DNA of 64,000 nucleotides, from the NCBI RefSeq assembly GCF_013395055.1, contig NZ_CP058349.1, positions 2,478,001 through 2,542,000 on the forward strand, given 5' to 3'. Under the pieces are notes generated by a model that saw only the letters and a list, made by a program, of their open reading frames with translations, was not told where the DNA came from and searched no databases. A program made the position numbers and the translations under genes. Source of the stretch: Pseudomonas sp. ABC1. GTDB lineage: Bacteria; Pseudomonadota; Gammaproteobacteria; Pseudomonadales; Pseudomonadaceae. This document shows, piece by piece, positions 52,044 through 59,494 of this stretch (position 1 is its first letter; the number at the start of each line of letters is the position of its first letter).

Positions 52044-53759
52044 TTATTCTTCCACACGGACTTCACGGAACATGCCGAGGTCCATGTGCATCAGCAGGTG
52101 GCAATGGAAGGCCCAGCGGCCCAGGGCGTCGGCGGTGACGCGGAAGCTGCGGCGCGAACCGGGCGGCATGTCGATGGTGTGCTTGCGCACGCGAAACTCG
52201 CCGTGTTCGTCCTCCAGGTCGCTCCAGAGCCCGTGCAGGTGGATGGGGTGGTGCATCATGGTGTCGTTGACCAGCACGATGCGCACGCGCTCGCCGTACT
52301 GGAGTCGGATCGGCTCGGCGTCGGCGAAGGGGATGCCATCGAACGACCAGGCGAAGCGTTCCATGTGCCCGGTCAAGTGCAGTTCCAGGGTGCGACCTGG
52401 CTCGCGTCCGTCCGGGTCGGGGAAGCGGCTGCGCAGGTCGGCGTAGGTCAGCACGCGGCGGCCGTTGTCGCGCAGGCCGAGGCCGGGGTCGTCCAGCTTG
52501 GCGGTCGGCGCCAGGGTTTGCATGTCCACCAATGGATTGCCGTGTTCGCTGGCGGGGTGGGCCTGGCTGGCCGTGCCATGGCCGGCGTGGCCCATCGCCG
52601 CGTGGTCATGGGCGCCCGGGCCGTGCCCGCCATGTTCGCCGCCGTGGCCCATGTCGGCCATGCCCAGCAACGGGCGAGGGTCCAGTGCCGGCAGTGGTGC
52701 CCGCAGGCCCTCGCGCAGGGCCAAGGTGCCGCAGGCGAAGCCGCTGCGGTCCATGCTCTGGGCGAACAGGCTGTAGGCCGCCTGGTCGCCGGGCTCGACC
52801 AGCACATCGTAGGTTTCCGCCACGCCCAGGCGCAGCTCGTCGACCTCCACCGGCTCGACGTACTGGCCGTCGGCGGCGACCACGGTCAGTTTCAGGCCGG
52901 GGATGCGGAAGTCGAAGTAGCTCATGCCGGCGGCATTGATCAGGCGCAGGCGAATGCGTTCGCCAGGGGCGAACAGGCCGCTCCAGGGCGTGTCGGGCGC
53001 CTGGCCGTTGAGCAGGTAGGTGTAGGCGCCGCCGCCGACGTCGGCGATGTCGGTGGGCGTCATGCGCATCCGCGCCCAGGCCCAGCGATCCTTGAGGGTC
53101 GCGCCCAGGCCGTCGCGTCCGGCGTCTTCGATGAAGTCGCCGAGGGTGCGGCGGGCCGGGTTGTAGTAGTCCGATTGCTTCTTCAGCCTGGCGAGGATGC
53201 GTGCCGGGTGCTGGTCGCTCCAGTCGCTGAGCATCACCACGTAGTCGCGGTCGTAGCGGAAGGGCTCGGGTTCGAGCGGGTCGATGATCAGCGGCGCGTA
53301 GACCCCGGTCAGTTCCTGGAAGCCGGAGTGGCTGTGGTACCAGTAGGTGCCGCTCTGGCGCACCTTGAAACGGTAGACATGGGTGCCACCCGGCTCGATG
53401 CCGTCGAAGCTGAAGCCGGGCACGCCGTCCATGTTGGAGGGCAGCAGGATGCCGTGCCAGTGGATGGCGGTGTCCTCGGCCAGGCGGTTGTGCACGCGCA
53501 GGGTCACGCTGTCGCCTTCGCGCCAGCGCAGCAGCGGGCCGGGCAGGCTGCCGTTGAGGGTGGTGGCGGTGACCGGCGTGCCGGTCAGGTTGACCTGGGT
53601 TTCGCCGACCCACAGGTCGAAGTCGTTGCCGCTGAGCTGGGTGGGCTGGCCGGGGCTGGTCAGCGCCCACACCGGTGGACGCCACAGGCCGAGGCCGCCA
53701 AGCAGGCCGCCGGCGGCCATGCCTTTGACGAAGGTCCGTCTGGAGGTTTTGCTGCGCAT
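52044..53759 (-). CDS. copA: Periplasmic multicopper oxidase CopA
   Basis: The 571-residue protein has a TAT signal (SRRTFVKGMAAGGLLGG) and three cupredoxin domains. The copper sites are complete: HWHG, HSHSG, HHPIHLHG and HCHLLMHMDLGM. A Met/His-rich insert (GMADMGHGGEHGGHGPGAHD region) is shorter than in P. syringae CopA. It oxidises cuprous ions in the periplasm. Together with copB it forms a two-gene unit; no copRS genes are adjacent. Confidence 0.95.
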   Translation of the reverse strand: MRSKTSRRTFVKGMAAGGLLGGLGLWRPPVWALTSPGQPTQLSGNDFDLWVGETQVNLTGTPVTATTLNGSLPGPLLRWREGDSVTLRVHNRLAEDTAIHWHGILLPSNMDGVPGFSFDGIEPGGTHVYRFKVRQSGTYWYHSHSGFQELTGVYAPLIIDPLEPEPFRYDRDYVVMLSDWSDQHPARILARLKKQSDYYNPARRTLGDFIEDAGRDGLGATLKDRWAWARMRMTPTDIADVGGGAYTYLLNGQAPDTPWSGLFAPGERIRLRLINAAGMSYFDFRIPGLKLTVVAADGQYVEPVEVDELRLGVAETYDVLVEPGDQAAYSLFAQSMDRSGFACGTLALREGLRAPLPALDPRPLLGMADMGHGGEHGGHGPGAHDHAAMGHAGHGTASQAHPASEHGNPLVDMQTLAPTAKLDDPGLGLRDNGRRVLTYADLRSRFPDPDGREPGRTLELHLTGHMERFAWSFDGIPFADAEPIRLQYGERVRIVLVNDTMMHHPIHLHGLWSDLEDEHGEFRVRKHTIDMPPGSRRSFRVTADALGRWAFHCHLLMHMDLGMFREVRVEE

Positions 53760-53827
53760 TTGGCTCGATCCGTCTGACAGGAGGCCGGACTCTAGCGGTT
53801 GCCGCCTGACAGCAGACTGAGGGGGGG

Positions 53828-53843
53828 ATTACATTTTTGTCAG
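53828..53843 (-). promoter_or_regulatory. Possible cop box upstream of copA
   Basis: On the minus strand CTGACAAAAATGTAAT lies about 70 bases before copA and resembles the CopR-type operator (TGACA...TGTAAT). The motif identity is recalled and not verified. Confidence 0.5.
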
Positions 53844-53878
53844 TTTCAAGTGAAGAGCAGGGTGCTGCGGCCAGCGTA

Positions 53879-53986
53879 TGGATTCCCGCCTACGCGGGAA
53901 TGATGGTGTATTGGGAATACCCATCGTCAGGTTGGAGCACTATCGCGCCCCCACCACCGTCGTCCCCGCGTAGGCGGGGACCCAGG
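53879..53986. repeat. Inverted pair of REP-like hairpins
   Basis: Hairpin A in reverse orientation at 53879-53903 (GGATTCCCGCCTACGCGGGA) and hairpin B in reverse orientation at 53958-53986 (GTCGTCCCCGCGTAGGCGGG). They are the same family as the tandem array at 47541-47829 but inverted relative to it. Confidence 0.85.
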
Positions 53987-54039
53987 TGCGCGGGGCTACG
54001 GTTAGCGGATGGATGACAGTGCTCCCTGCCTGCCGCCAG

Positions 54040-54486
54040 CTACGGCCAGGGATAGGGTGCTACCGGTTTGCCTTCCGCTTCCAGACGGCGGATCACCTCG
54101 CGGCGGAACGCCACCAGGTCGGCCACTTCGGTGGCGCGCAGTTGCCCGACTTCCGCGATGGTGAACGGTTTCGCCTGCAAGGCCGGGTCGCCCCAGCGTT
54201 GCTCAATGTAGTTCATCACCTCGGCGATTTCCTTGTCGCTGAGGCTGGAGGCGACCACGCCGGGCACATGCATCAGGTACAGGCGCCCCTGTGGATCGTC
54301 CAGCAAGGTGCTGATGAAGCCGGGAAACGCCGGTACGCCGCCGATCTCGGTGCCCGTGCCGTCCAGGGCGTGGCAGCCGGAGCAGCGCAACAGGTAGTTG
54401 GCTTTGGGCGAGCGTTCGCCCGCTTGTACGGCGCTCACGCTCATCAGCCCGAGCAAGGCCAGTGACGCCAGCGTGGCTCGCAGCAT
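54040..54486 (-). CDS. Monohaem cytochrome c, second of the amine dehydrogenase cluster
   Basis: A 148-residue protein with a signal peptide (MLRATLASLALLGLMSVSAV, cleaved after QA) and one haem site CSGCH (residues 35-39). A likely sixth ligand is in YLMHVPGV, followed by LSDKEIAEVMNYI, the cytochrome c helix. It is the last gene of the operon, one base after the previous cytochrome gene. It probably carries electrons from the TTQ dehydrogenase or supports TTQ biogenesis; the choice is open. Confidence 0.88.
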   Translation of the reverse strand: MLRATLASLALLGLMSVSAVQAGERSPKANYLLRCSGCHALDGTGTEIGGVPAFPGFISTLLDDPQGRLYLMHVPGVVASSLSDKEIAEVMNYIEQRWGDPALQAKPFTIAEVGQLRATEVADLVAFRREVIRRLEAEGKPVAPYPWP

Positions 54487-54487
54487 G

Positions 54488-54934
54488 TCAGTTCCCCTTG
54501 CGAATATCGCGCAGCGCCTTGTGCGCCAGTGGTGCGGCCTTCAACTGGTCGATCAGCGCCTGGTCAGGCGCGGCGGCGGCTTCGTTGAGGGCGATCACAT
54601 AGCGGGCGATGCGTTGCAGGTCGGCGCTGTCGATATGGCTCTGTGGCGGCATAACCAGGCCGAAGTAATCCAGCCCCTTGGCACTGATGGTGCCGCTCAG
54701 GCCGCCGGTCATCACCCCGGCGATGTAGCGGGCGCTGTTGTCGCCGAGCGCCTGCCACAGTTCCGGGTTGTGCAGCGGCGGTGCCAGTCCTTCGATACCT
54801 TCGGCGTCCGTGCCGTGACAACTTGAGCAGTTCTGCACGAACAGCGCCTGGCCATCGTCGGCGAATGCCGGGATGGCCGAAGCGACGGCGAGCGCTGCCA
54901 GCAGCGAGCGCCCGAAGGTACGCAAATCACTCAT
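54488..54934 (-). CDS. Monohaem cytochrome c, first of the amine dehydrogenase cluster
   Basis: A 148-residue protein: signal peptide (MSDLRTFGRSLLAALAVASA, cleaved at AFA), haem site CSSCHG (about residues 32-37), an axial Met in LVMPPQSHI and the helical DLQRIARYVIAL. The ATG at 54934 overlaps the light-chain stop by 8 bases (54934-54927), so it is coupled to it; the longer frame runs through the light-chain gene. A small monohaem cytochrome gene also follows the light chain in the Alcaligenes faecalis aau cluster, from memory. An electron-acceptor role is likely. Confidence 0.88.
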   Translation of the reverse strand: MSDLRTFGRSLLAALAVASAIPAFADDGQALFVQNCSSCHGTDAEGIEGLAPPLHNPELWQALGDNSARYIAGVMTGGLSGTISAKGLDYFGLVMPPQSHIDSADLQRIARYVIALNEAAAAPDQALIDQLKAAPLAHKALRDIRKGN

Positions 54935-55463
54935 CCGCCAGCCCCACCAGCATCGCCACCGTGCAGTGGTAGCCCTTGTTGGTATTGGCCATGCACCAGT
55001 TGATGTCGTTGTGCAGGCCCATGCGGTAGCCGGGGCGCTCGCCTTCGCTGCGGAAGCAGAAGGTGGAGTTGGCGACGGTCGCCTTGCCGCAGCAGTCGTT
55101 GTAGGAAACCAGGTAGTCCTTGCCGTCGTTGGGGTTGGAGCAGGTGCCGACCCAGGCCACCTTGGACGCTTCCGAGCCTGGCGGGCAGGAGGTGGTGCTG
55201 CCGCCGGAGGTGTTGCACAGATTGCCGTCCAGGGCACAGTAGCGCCAGTAGTCGCAGTCGGTCTCGCTGCTGCCTTCGCCGGCGAAGGCGGCGCCGCCCA
55301 GCGAGCGGTCGAACGGCAGCACCGGCATCAGCGCGGTGCCGGCCAGCACCACGCCAGTCTTGGCGATGAAGCTGCGGCGGCCGATGCGGCGGGCGCTCTG
55401 GCGCGCGCCGGATTCGGCGGTCTTGTCCAGGGCAGTGAGGAGTTTGCTGAAGATATCGAACAT
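54927..55463 (-). CDS. aauA: TTQ amine dehydrogenase light chain (aromatic-amine-dehydrogenase-like), cysteine-reduced
   Basis: The 178-residue precursor has a TAT signal (RRIGRRSFIAKTGVVLAG) and a mature part matching the small subunit of aromatic amine/methylamine dehydrogenase. TTQ tryptophans are Trp104 (VAWVGTC) and Trp156 (INWCMAN); the catalytic base is Asp123 (YNDCCGK) and Thr168 follows HC. Cysteines number ten (70, 76, 83, 93, 108, 124, 125, 136, 157, 167). The A. faecalis enzyme, as I recall it, has 14: CSCC is replaced here by CNTS, and the ACGRCQC stretch by TVANSTFC. The cofactor site is intact but two disulfides appear absent. Located between MauD and cytochrome genes. Confidence 0.93.
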   Translation of the reverse strand: MFDIFSKLLTALDKTAESGARQSARRIGRRSFIAKTGVVLAGTALMPVLPFDRSLGGAAFAGEGSSETDCDYWRYCALDGNLCNTSGGSTTSCPPGSEASKVAWVGTCSNPNDGKDYLVSYNDCCGKATVANSTFCFRSEGERPGYRMGLHNDINWCMANTNKGYHCTVAMLVGLADE

Positions 55464-55478
55464 GGGATTTCTCTCTAC

Positions 55479-56096
55479 TCAGTGAGATTTCAGGGAGGCG
55501 GGCGTCGCGCGGGCCACGTAGTCTTGGATCGAGGCGAACCCCGTCTCGGTGGCGTTGAACAGGCTTTCCAGCTGCTCCCGGCTATTGATCAGGCCCTTGG
55601 CGCGGACGATGCCATCGGCATCCATCAGCACCGCGAAGGGCAGGCGGGCGATGCGGTAGGTGGTGCCCAGTTCCTGCGACAGCACGTAGGGGAACTCGGC
55701 CAGGTCGGCCTGCTCGATGAAGGCGCGGTGGCGGACCGGGTCGCCGTCGCTGGCCAGAACCACGTCCAGCCAGTTGCCTTCGGCGCTGCGGATCGACTTG
55801 AGGGTCGGCAGCAGCTTCTTGCAGATCGGGCAGGTCGGCGACAGGAAGAACACCAGGGTGCTGCGCGGGCGCTGCATGCCGAAGGCGACGTCGTTGCCGC
55901 CGTTGAGGCTCTGCAGGGTGAAGGCCGGGCTGGTCTCGCCGACTTTCGGGCCGCTGTCGTTGATCATGGCGCCGACCGGGGTCACCCGTTCGAAGAGAAT
56001 GCCGATCTGGCGCGCGAGGGCGAACACCACCACGATCAGCCCCAGTACCAGCACGGTCAGGACCGCGACGGCGAATACGAGTGAATGGGTCATCAT
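55479..56096 (-). CDS. mauD: TTQ dehydrogenase maturation protein MauD (thioredoxin-like)
   Basis: A 205-residue protein with one N-terminal membrane anchor (LVFAVAVLTVLVLGLIVVVF) and a periplasmic thioredoxin fold carrying the CPIC motif in SPTCPICKKLLP. MauD is required for correct disulfide formation or stability of the cysteine-rich light chain. It lies between mauE and the light-chain gene with gaps of 19 and 15 bases. It is the standard length. Here its substrate has fewer disulfides than usual. Confidence 0.93.
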   Translation of the reverse strand: MMTHSLVFAVAVLTVLVLGLIVVVFALARQIGILFERVTPVGAMINDSGPKVGETSPAFTLQSLNGGNDVAFGMQRPRSTLVFFLSPTCPICKKLLPTLKSIRSAEGNWLDVVLASDGDPVRHRAFIEQADLAEFPYVLSQELGTTYRIARLPFAVLMDADGIVRAKGLINSREQLESLFNATETGFASIQDYVARATPASLKSH

Positions 56097-56115
56097 CGTT
56101 GTTTATTCCATTGAT

Positions 56116-56676
56116 TCAGTGAGTATTGCCGGGGCTTTGCCGGGCCAGTTGGATATGCCCGGCGTTGGCCAGCAGTTGTTCGGCGACGTTGTAGACCAGC
56201 CACAGCAGCGCGCCGCCGACGATGGCCGCCAGTGCCGCGAACGGCGTGACGGGTGTGATGCCCGCCAGCAGTACCGGCAGCGCGAACAGCGCCAGCAGGG
56301 CGTTGCGCAGCAGCAATGCGGGCGACAGGTGCTGGGCCGGGCCGCCGCAGCCGCAGTCGATGCGGGTATGCCCACGCCACAGGTTGATGCCCATGGCCAG
56401 GGCGTAGCCGGCCAGCAGCGCCAGGGCCAGCGCCGCACCCAGGCGATTCAGCGGCGGCACCAGCAGCAACGCGATGCTTGCCAGTTCCAGGCCGACCAGC
56501 AGCCGCGCCGCGCCGTACACCCAGCCGGCAGGCAGCAGGCTGTAGTCGGCGACGAAGCCGGTGAAGCGGTCGAAGTCCGCCAGCTTGTGCCAGACCGCGC
56601 GCAGGAACAGCAGCACCAGAAAGGTGGTGCCTGCCGCCGCCGCCATGCTCATCAGGTCGCCGAACATGTCACTCAC
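56116..56676 (-). CDS. mauE: TTQ dehydrogenase maturation membrane protein MauE
   Basis: A 186-residue, four- to five-span membrane protein with the conserved loop GHTRIDCGCGGPAQHLSPAL, characteristic of MauE/DoxX-type. With MauD it is needed for light-chain formation in the mau and aau systems. It overlaps the heavy-chain gene by 8 bases, implying coupling. The CGCGG cysteines probably take part in redox relay with MauD. Confidence 0.92.
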   Translation of the reverse strand: MSDMFGDLMSMAAAAGTTFLVLLFLRAVWHKLADFDRFTGFVADYSLLPAGWVYGAARLLVGLELASIALLLVPPLNRLGAALALALLAGYALAMGINLWRGHTRIDCGCGGPAQHLSPALLLRNALLALFALPVLLAGITPVTPFAALAAIVGGALLWLVYNVAEQLLANAGHIQLARQSPGNTH

Positions 56677-57814
56677 CCAGTTGCAGCAGGACGGCGAAAT
56701 CGCCCAGGGACTCGGCCTTGCCGGTCGGCTTGGCGGCGAATTTCGCCTGCGGATCGACTTCGTAGCGCACCACTTCGCCTTCTTCGTCGTTCAGGGCGAA
56801 CAGTACGGGCGTCTTGCCGGCGCTGACGAACAGCGATACCGGGCCTTCCACCAGCGAGCGGTAGAGGACTTTCTTGGCCTTCAGGTCGACGGCCCAGACT
56901 TCCTCGGCAGGGTTCTTGTGGCTACCGTCCTCGGCATCGGGGTGCATGGCGACGAACAGCACGTTGTTGGCCTTGTTGTAGGCCATCAACTGGAAGCCAC
57001 CCGGTGCCCAGCCTTCCGTGCCCTCGGTGTAGGAGAACTTCTCTACCAGCTTGGCTTCGGCGGCCTTGTCGGAGACGCGGTAGAGGTTGCCGTTGTAGGA
57101 GGTGAACAGCAGTTCCTTGCCGGCGCGTTGGGCCTGGAGGAACAGCGGGTCGCTGTCCACGTCGAAGATTTTCTTGCTCTTCACCGGCTTGGAGAAGCTG
57201 CCGTCTTCGTTGACGCTGTAGCTGGCGATGGTGCCGTCGCCGCACAGCGAACTGAAGCGTGCGCCTTCCAGTGCCGGGTAGAGGCCCCAGCAGCCAGGGG
57301 TCGGGACTTCGGCGATCTGCTTGCCGGCCTTCAGGTCCACCACCGAAACGGAGGCGGCCGGGGTGGCGTTCTGCACGAAGACATAGCGGTCGTCGGCGGA
57401 AATCTGCAGCGAGTTGAACGACGGCGCGACCTGGGCGAACTTCGGCGACACGGCGATTTCACGCTTGATCGACAGGGTGTCCACGTCGAACTCGTGCAGC
57501 ACGGCCTCGGTTTCCCCGTAGACGATGCGTTTGGCGTAGGCGGAAGCCGCATAGGCGGTCTTGTGGTCGCTGGAGAGCACGAACTGACCGGTCAGGCCGA
57601 CGCTGAAATTGCCCTTGGTTGACAGGTCGTCGCCCGACAGCACGCTGATGTTGCTGGAGCCTGCCCAGTTCGAGTCGACCACGAACAGGTTGGGGCCGGG
57701 CTTGATCTTTGCTTCGACGGTCAGCTTTTCCGGGACGAAAGGTTCTTCGGCAAAGGCCGGTACGGTGGCCAGCATGCCAAGGGCGACACTCAGGGTGAGA
57801 CTCGAAACGCGCAT
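56669..57814 (-). CDS. aauB: TTQ amine dehydrogenase heavy chain (aromatic-amine-dehydrogenase-like)
   Basis: The 381-residue periplasmic subunit has a signal peptide (MRVSSLTLSVALGMLATVPA, cleaved after FA) and seven repeated beta-blades (for example FVVDSNWAGSSNISVLSGDD, GCWGLYPALEGARFSSLCGD, WAPGGFQLMAYNKANNVLFV, AMHPDAEDGSHKNPAEEVWA). The pairs GCW..., CGDG and MHPD-x-x-x-GSHK-x-PAEEVW match the AADH large subunit closely as I recall it and are nearer to it than to MauB. It scaffolds the TTQ subunit and lines the substrate channel. GGAGAAG precedes the ATG. First gene of the operon, driven by the sigma-54-type promoter at 57888-57904. Confidence 0.9.
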   Translation of the reverse strand: MRVSSLTLSVALGMLATVPAFAEEPFVPEKLTVEAKIKPGPNLFVVDSNWAGSSNISVLSGDDLSTKGNFSVGLTGQFVLSSDHKTAYAASAYAKRIVYGETEAVLHEFDVDTLSIKREIAVSPKFAQVAPSFNSLQISADDRYVFVQNATPAASVSVVDLKAGKQIAEVPTPGCWGLYPALEGARFSSLCGDGTIASYSVNEDGSFSKPVKSKKIFDVDSDPLFLQAQRAGKELLFTSYNGNLYRVSDKAAEAKLVEKFSYTEGTEGWAPGGFQLMAYNKANNVLFVAMHPDAEDGSHKNPAEEVWAVDLKAKKVLYRSLVEGPVSLFVSAGKTPVLFALNDEEGEVVRYEVDPQAKFAAKPTGKAESLGDFAVLLQLGE

Positions 57815-57887
57815 GAATACTTCTCCGGTTCGGACGCCAGCAAAGCTGTTTCAAGACTTTGCTGAATTTAGAGTTCGAACCTGCCAG

Positions 57888-57904
57888 AGCAACGGCTGTG
57901 CCAG
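57888..57904 (-). promoter_or_regulatory. Sigma-54 (-24/-12) promoter for the aau operon
   Basis: On the minus strand CTGGCACAGCCGTTGCT fits the consensus TGGCAC-N5-TTGC(A/T) with both invariant GG and GC doublets at the right spacing. It ends about 74 bases before the aauB start. Confidence 0.78.
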
Positions 57905-57993
57905 TCTTGCGAAAAGACCGCTGGATGCTTTGTGGCGTCTGGCTTGCAGGTATTTCTGGCGAAGGCAGCGGGGCTGTCGGATGAGGCGCGCGG

Positions 57994-58012
57994 TCGCCCC
58001 GTAATCGGGCGA
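57994..58012. promoter_or_regulatory. Dyad upstream of sigma-54 promoter, possible enhancer site or terminator
   Basis: TCGCCC (57994-57999) and GGGCGA (58007-58012) form an inverted repeat inside a longer arrangement bounded by GCGCGC. It lies roughly 100 bases upstream of the sigma-54 site, where an activator would bind; on the plus strand it is followed by TTTTT and could instead be a terminator. Confidence 0.4.
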
Positions 58013-58232
58013 TTTTTCGTGCGCGCACCAAAGCGGTGAGCTTTTTCGTCCACACAGGATGGCTCTAGGACGATGATTTCAGACGGTTTTTGTCGTTTTG
58101 CAGAGCCTTTCCCGCCGCTTGGCGATCAGGCGATTTCATCAGGCTTTCATGTGCGTGTTGATCAAATGACAAGCGTGAAGGCGATGCAGTGCAACCGCAT
58201 GAGTACTGTCGCGGATAGCACCACCACTTTTA

Positions 58233-58272
58233 CCCCCTCTCCCGCGTGCGGGAGAGGGCTGGGGAGAGGGTA
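58233..58272. repeat. CCCTCTCCC-type palindromic repeat
   Basis: CCCTCTCCCGC (58235-58245) pairs perfectly with GCGGGAGAGGG (58248-58258), followed by CTGGGGAGAGGGT. This is a widely dispersed pseudomonad intergenic repeat. Confidence 0.8.
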
Positions 58273-58405
58273 GAAAACGATGCATTTTCTGCGTGCACTG
58301 GAGTGAGGCGAGTAGAATTCGCCCCCCCCCTGTTCGCTGTCCGCTCTGGTGATTCGCCCAGTCTCCATCCGGACATGACGGCGATGCCCATCAAGGAGAA
58401 GGTTT

Positions 58406-59122
58406 TTGTCCCCCGCCGAGAAGTCCCCCTCCAGACTGGAGTTCAGTGATGTCTGGCTTGGTTTCAAGCAACTGTTGCCTATTTCCCTGTTCGTCATCGT
58501 CTTCGGCGTTGCCTTTGGCATCGCTGCGGCGCAGACCGGGTTGGACGACTCTTCGATCCTCCTGATGAGTGCCCTGGTGTTCGCCGGCGCCTCGCAGTTC
58601 GCCGCGCTCGACCTGTGGGGGACGCAGGTGCCGCTCATCCCCCTGGCCATCACGGTGTTCGCCATCAATGCGCGGCACCTGCTGATGGGCGCGACCCTGT
58701 ACCCGTGGTTGCGAGACCTCCCACCGGCAAAGCGCTATGGCGTGATGCTGGTCGCCTCGGATGCCAACTGGGCGATGGCCATGCAGGCGTTCGGGCGCGG
58801 CGAGCCGGGCCTGGGGCTGCTGCTGGGCGGTGGCGTGGCATTGTGGGTGGCCTGGCTGGTCGGTAGCGGGATGGGGCTGTACTTCGGCAACGCCGTGCAT
58901 GACCCGGTGAGCCTGGGGCTGGACATGGTGATGGGCTGCTTCCTGCTGGCCATGGTGGTCGGCGGCAAGAAGGACCTGCGCGTGTTGGTGATCTGGGCGG
59001 TCGCCGCCGGGGCTTCGCTGCTGGCCTACCGGTATCTGCCCGAGAACAGCCATGTGGTCGTCGGGGCCCTGGCCGGCGGCATCCTCGGCGCCGTGTGGAT
59101 GGAGCAAGAACGTGAACATTGA
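58406..59122 (+). CDS. azlC: Branched-chain amino acid exporter subunit AzlC
   Basis: A 238-residue membrane protein with about six spans and the AzlC signatures FVIVFGVAFGIAAAQTGLDD, SALVFAGASQFAALDLW, AINARHLLMGATLYPWLRDL. With AzlD it exports branched-chain amino acids and analogues. The start is TTG at 58406 with AAGGAG eight bases upstream; no ATG in frame is closer to the family N-terminus. Confidence 0.92.
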   Translation: MSPAEKSPSRLEFSDVWLGFKQLLPISLFVIVFGVAFGIAAAQTGLDDSSILLMSALVFAGASQFAALDLWGTQVPLIPLAITVFAINARHLLMGATLYPWLRDLPPAKRYGVMLVASDANWAMAMQAFGRGEPGLGLLLGGGVALWVAWLVGSGMGLYFGNAVHDPVSLGLDMVMGCFLLAMVVGGKKDLRVLVIWAVAAGASLLAYRYLPENSHVVVGALAGGILGAVWMEQEREH

Positions 59123-59420
59123 AACCGGCGGTTTCGGCACACTGGTCATCATCCTGGTCATGGCGCTGGTCACCCTGGCGACACGCTGGGGCGGCATTTT
59201 CGTCATGGCGTTCGTGCCCATCGGCCGGCGTATGCAGCAGTTCATCGGGGCCATGTCCGGCTCCGTGCTGGTGGCCCTGCTCGCGCCCCTGGCCGTCACC
59301 GGCGACAACGGCGCGCGCCTGGCACTGGCGACCACCGCGCTGGTCATGCTGACGTTGCGCAAGCCGCTGCCCGCGATCACGGCGGGCATCGTTGTGGCGG
59401 CGCTGGTTCGGCAGCTATGA
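59112..59420 (+). CDS. azlD: Branched-chain amino acid exporter subunit AzlD
   Basis: A 102-residue, three- to four-span membrane protein with the AzlD motif VTLATRWGGIFVMAFVPIGR and a C-terminal RKPLPAITAGIVVAALVRQL. The start is GTG at 59112, preceded by GGAGCAAG, and overlaps the azlC stop by 11 bases. The longer frame inside azlC has no ribosome site. Confidence 0.9.
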   Translation: MNIETGGFGTLVIILVMALVTLATRWGGIFVMAFVPIGRRMQQFIGAMSGSVLVALLAPLAVTGDNGARLALATTALVMLTLRKPLPAITAGIVVAALVRQL

Positions 59421-59494
59421 AGCGCGTTCGTCCGCTGTGTCGCGGATCACTGCCGGGCTATGCCTGGCAGGCAGGCGTTTCCTCTTGCACTCGA

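Larger units (their letters stand above)
57815..58405. other. Long divergent intergenic region between aauB and azlC
   Basis: About 590 bases. It contains a sigma-54-type promoter (57888-57904, minus strand), a GC-rich dyad (57994-58012), a REP-like CCCTCTCCC hairpin (58233-58272), a run of nine C (58322-58330) and the azlC ribosome site (AAGGAG at 58393-58398). No convincing open frame is present. Confidence 0.7.

Noticed and set aside
51864..53777. 637-codon frame opposite copA
   Set aside because: A shadow of copA, whose four copper sites are intact.
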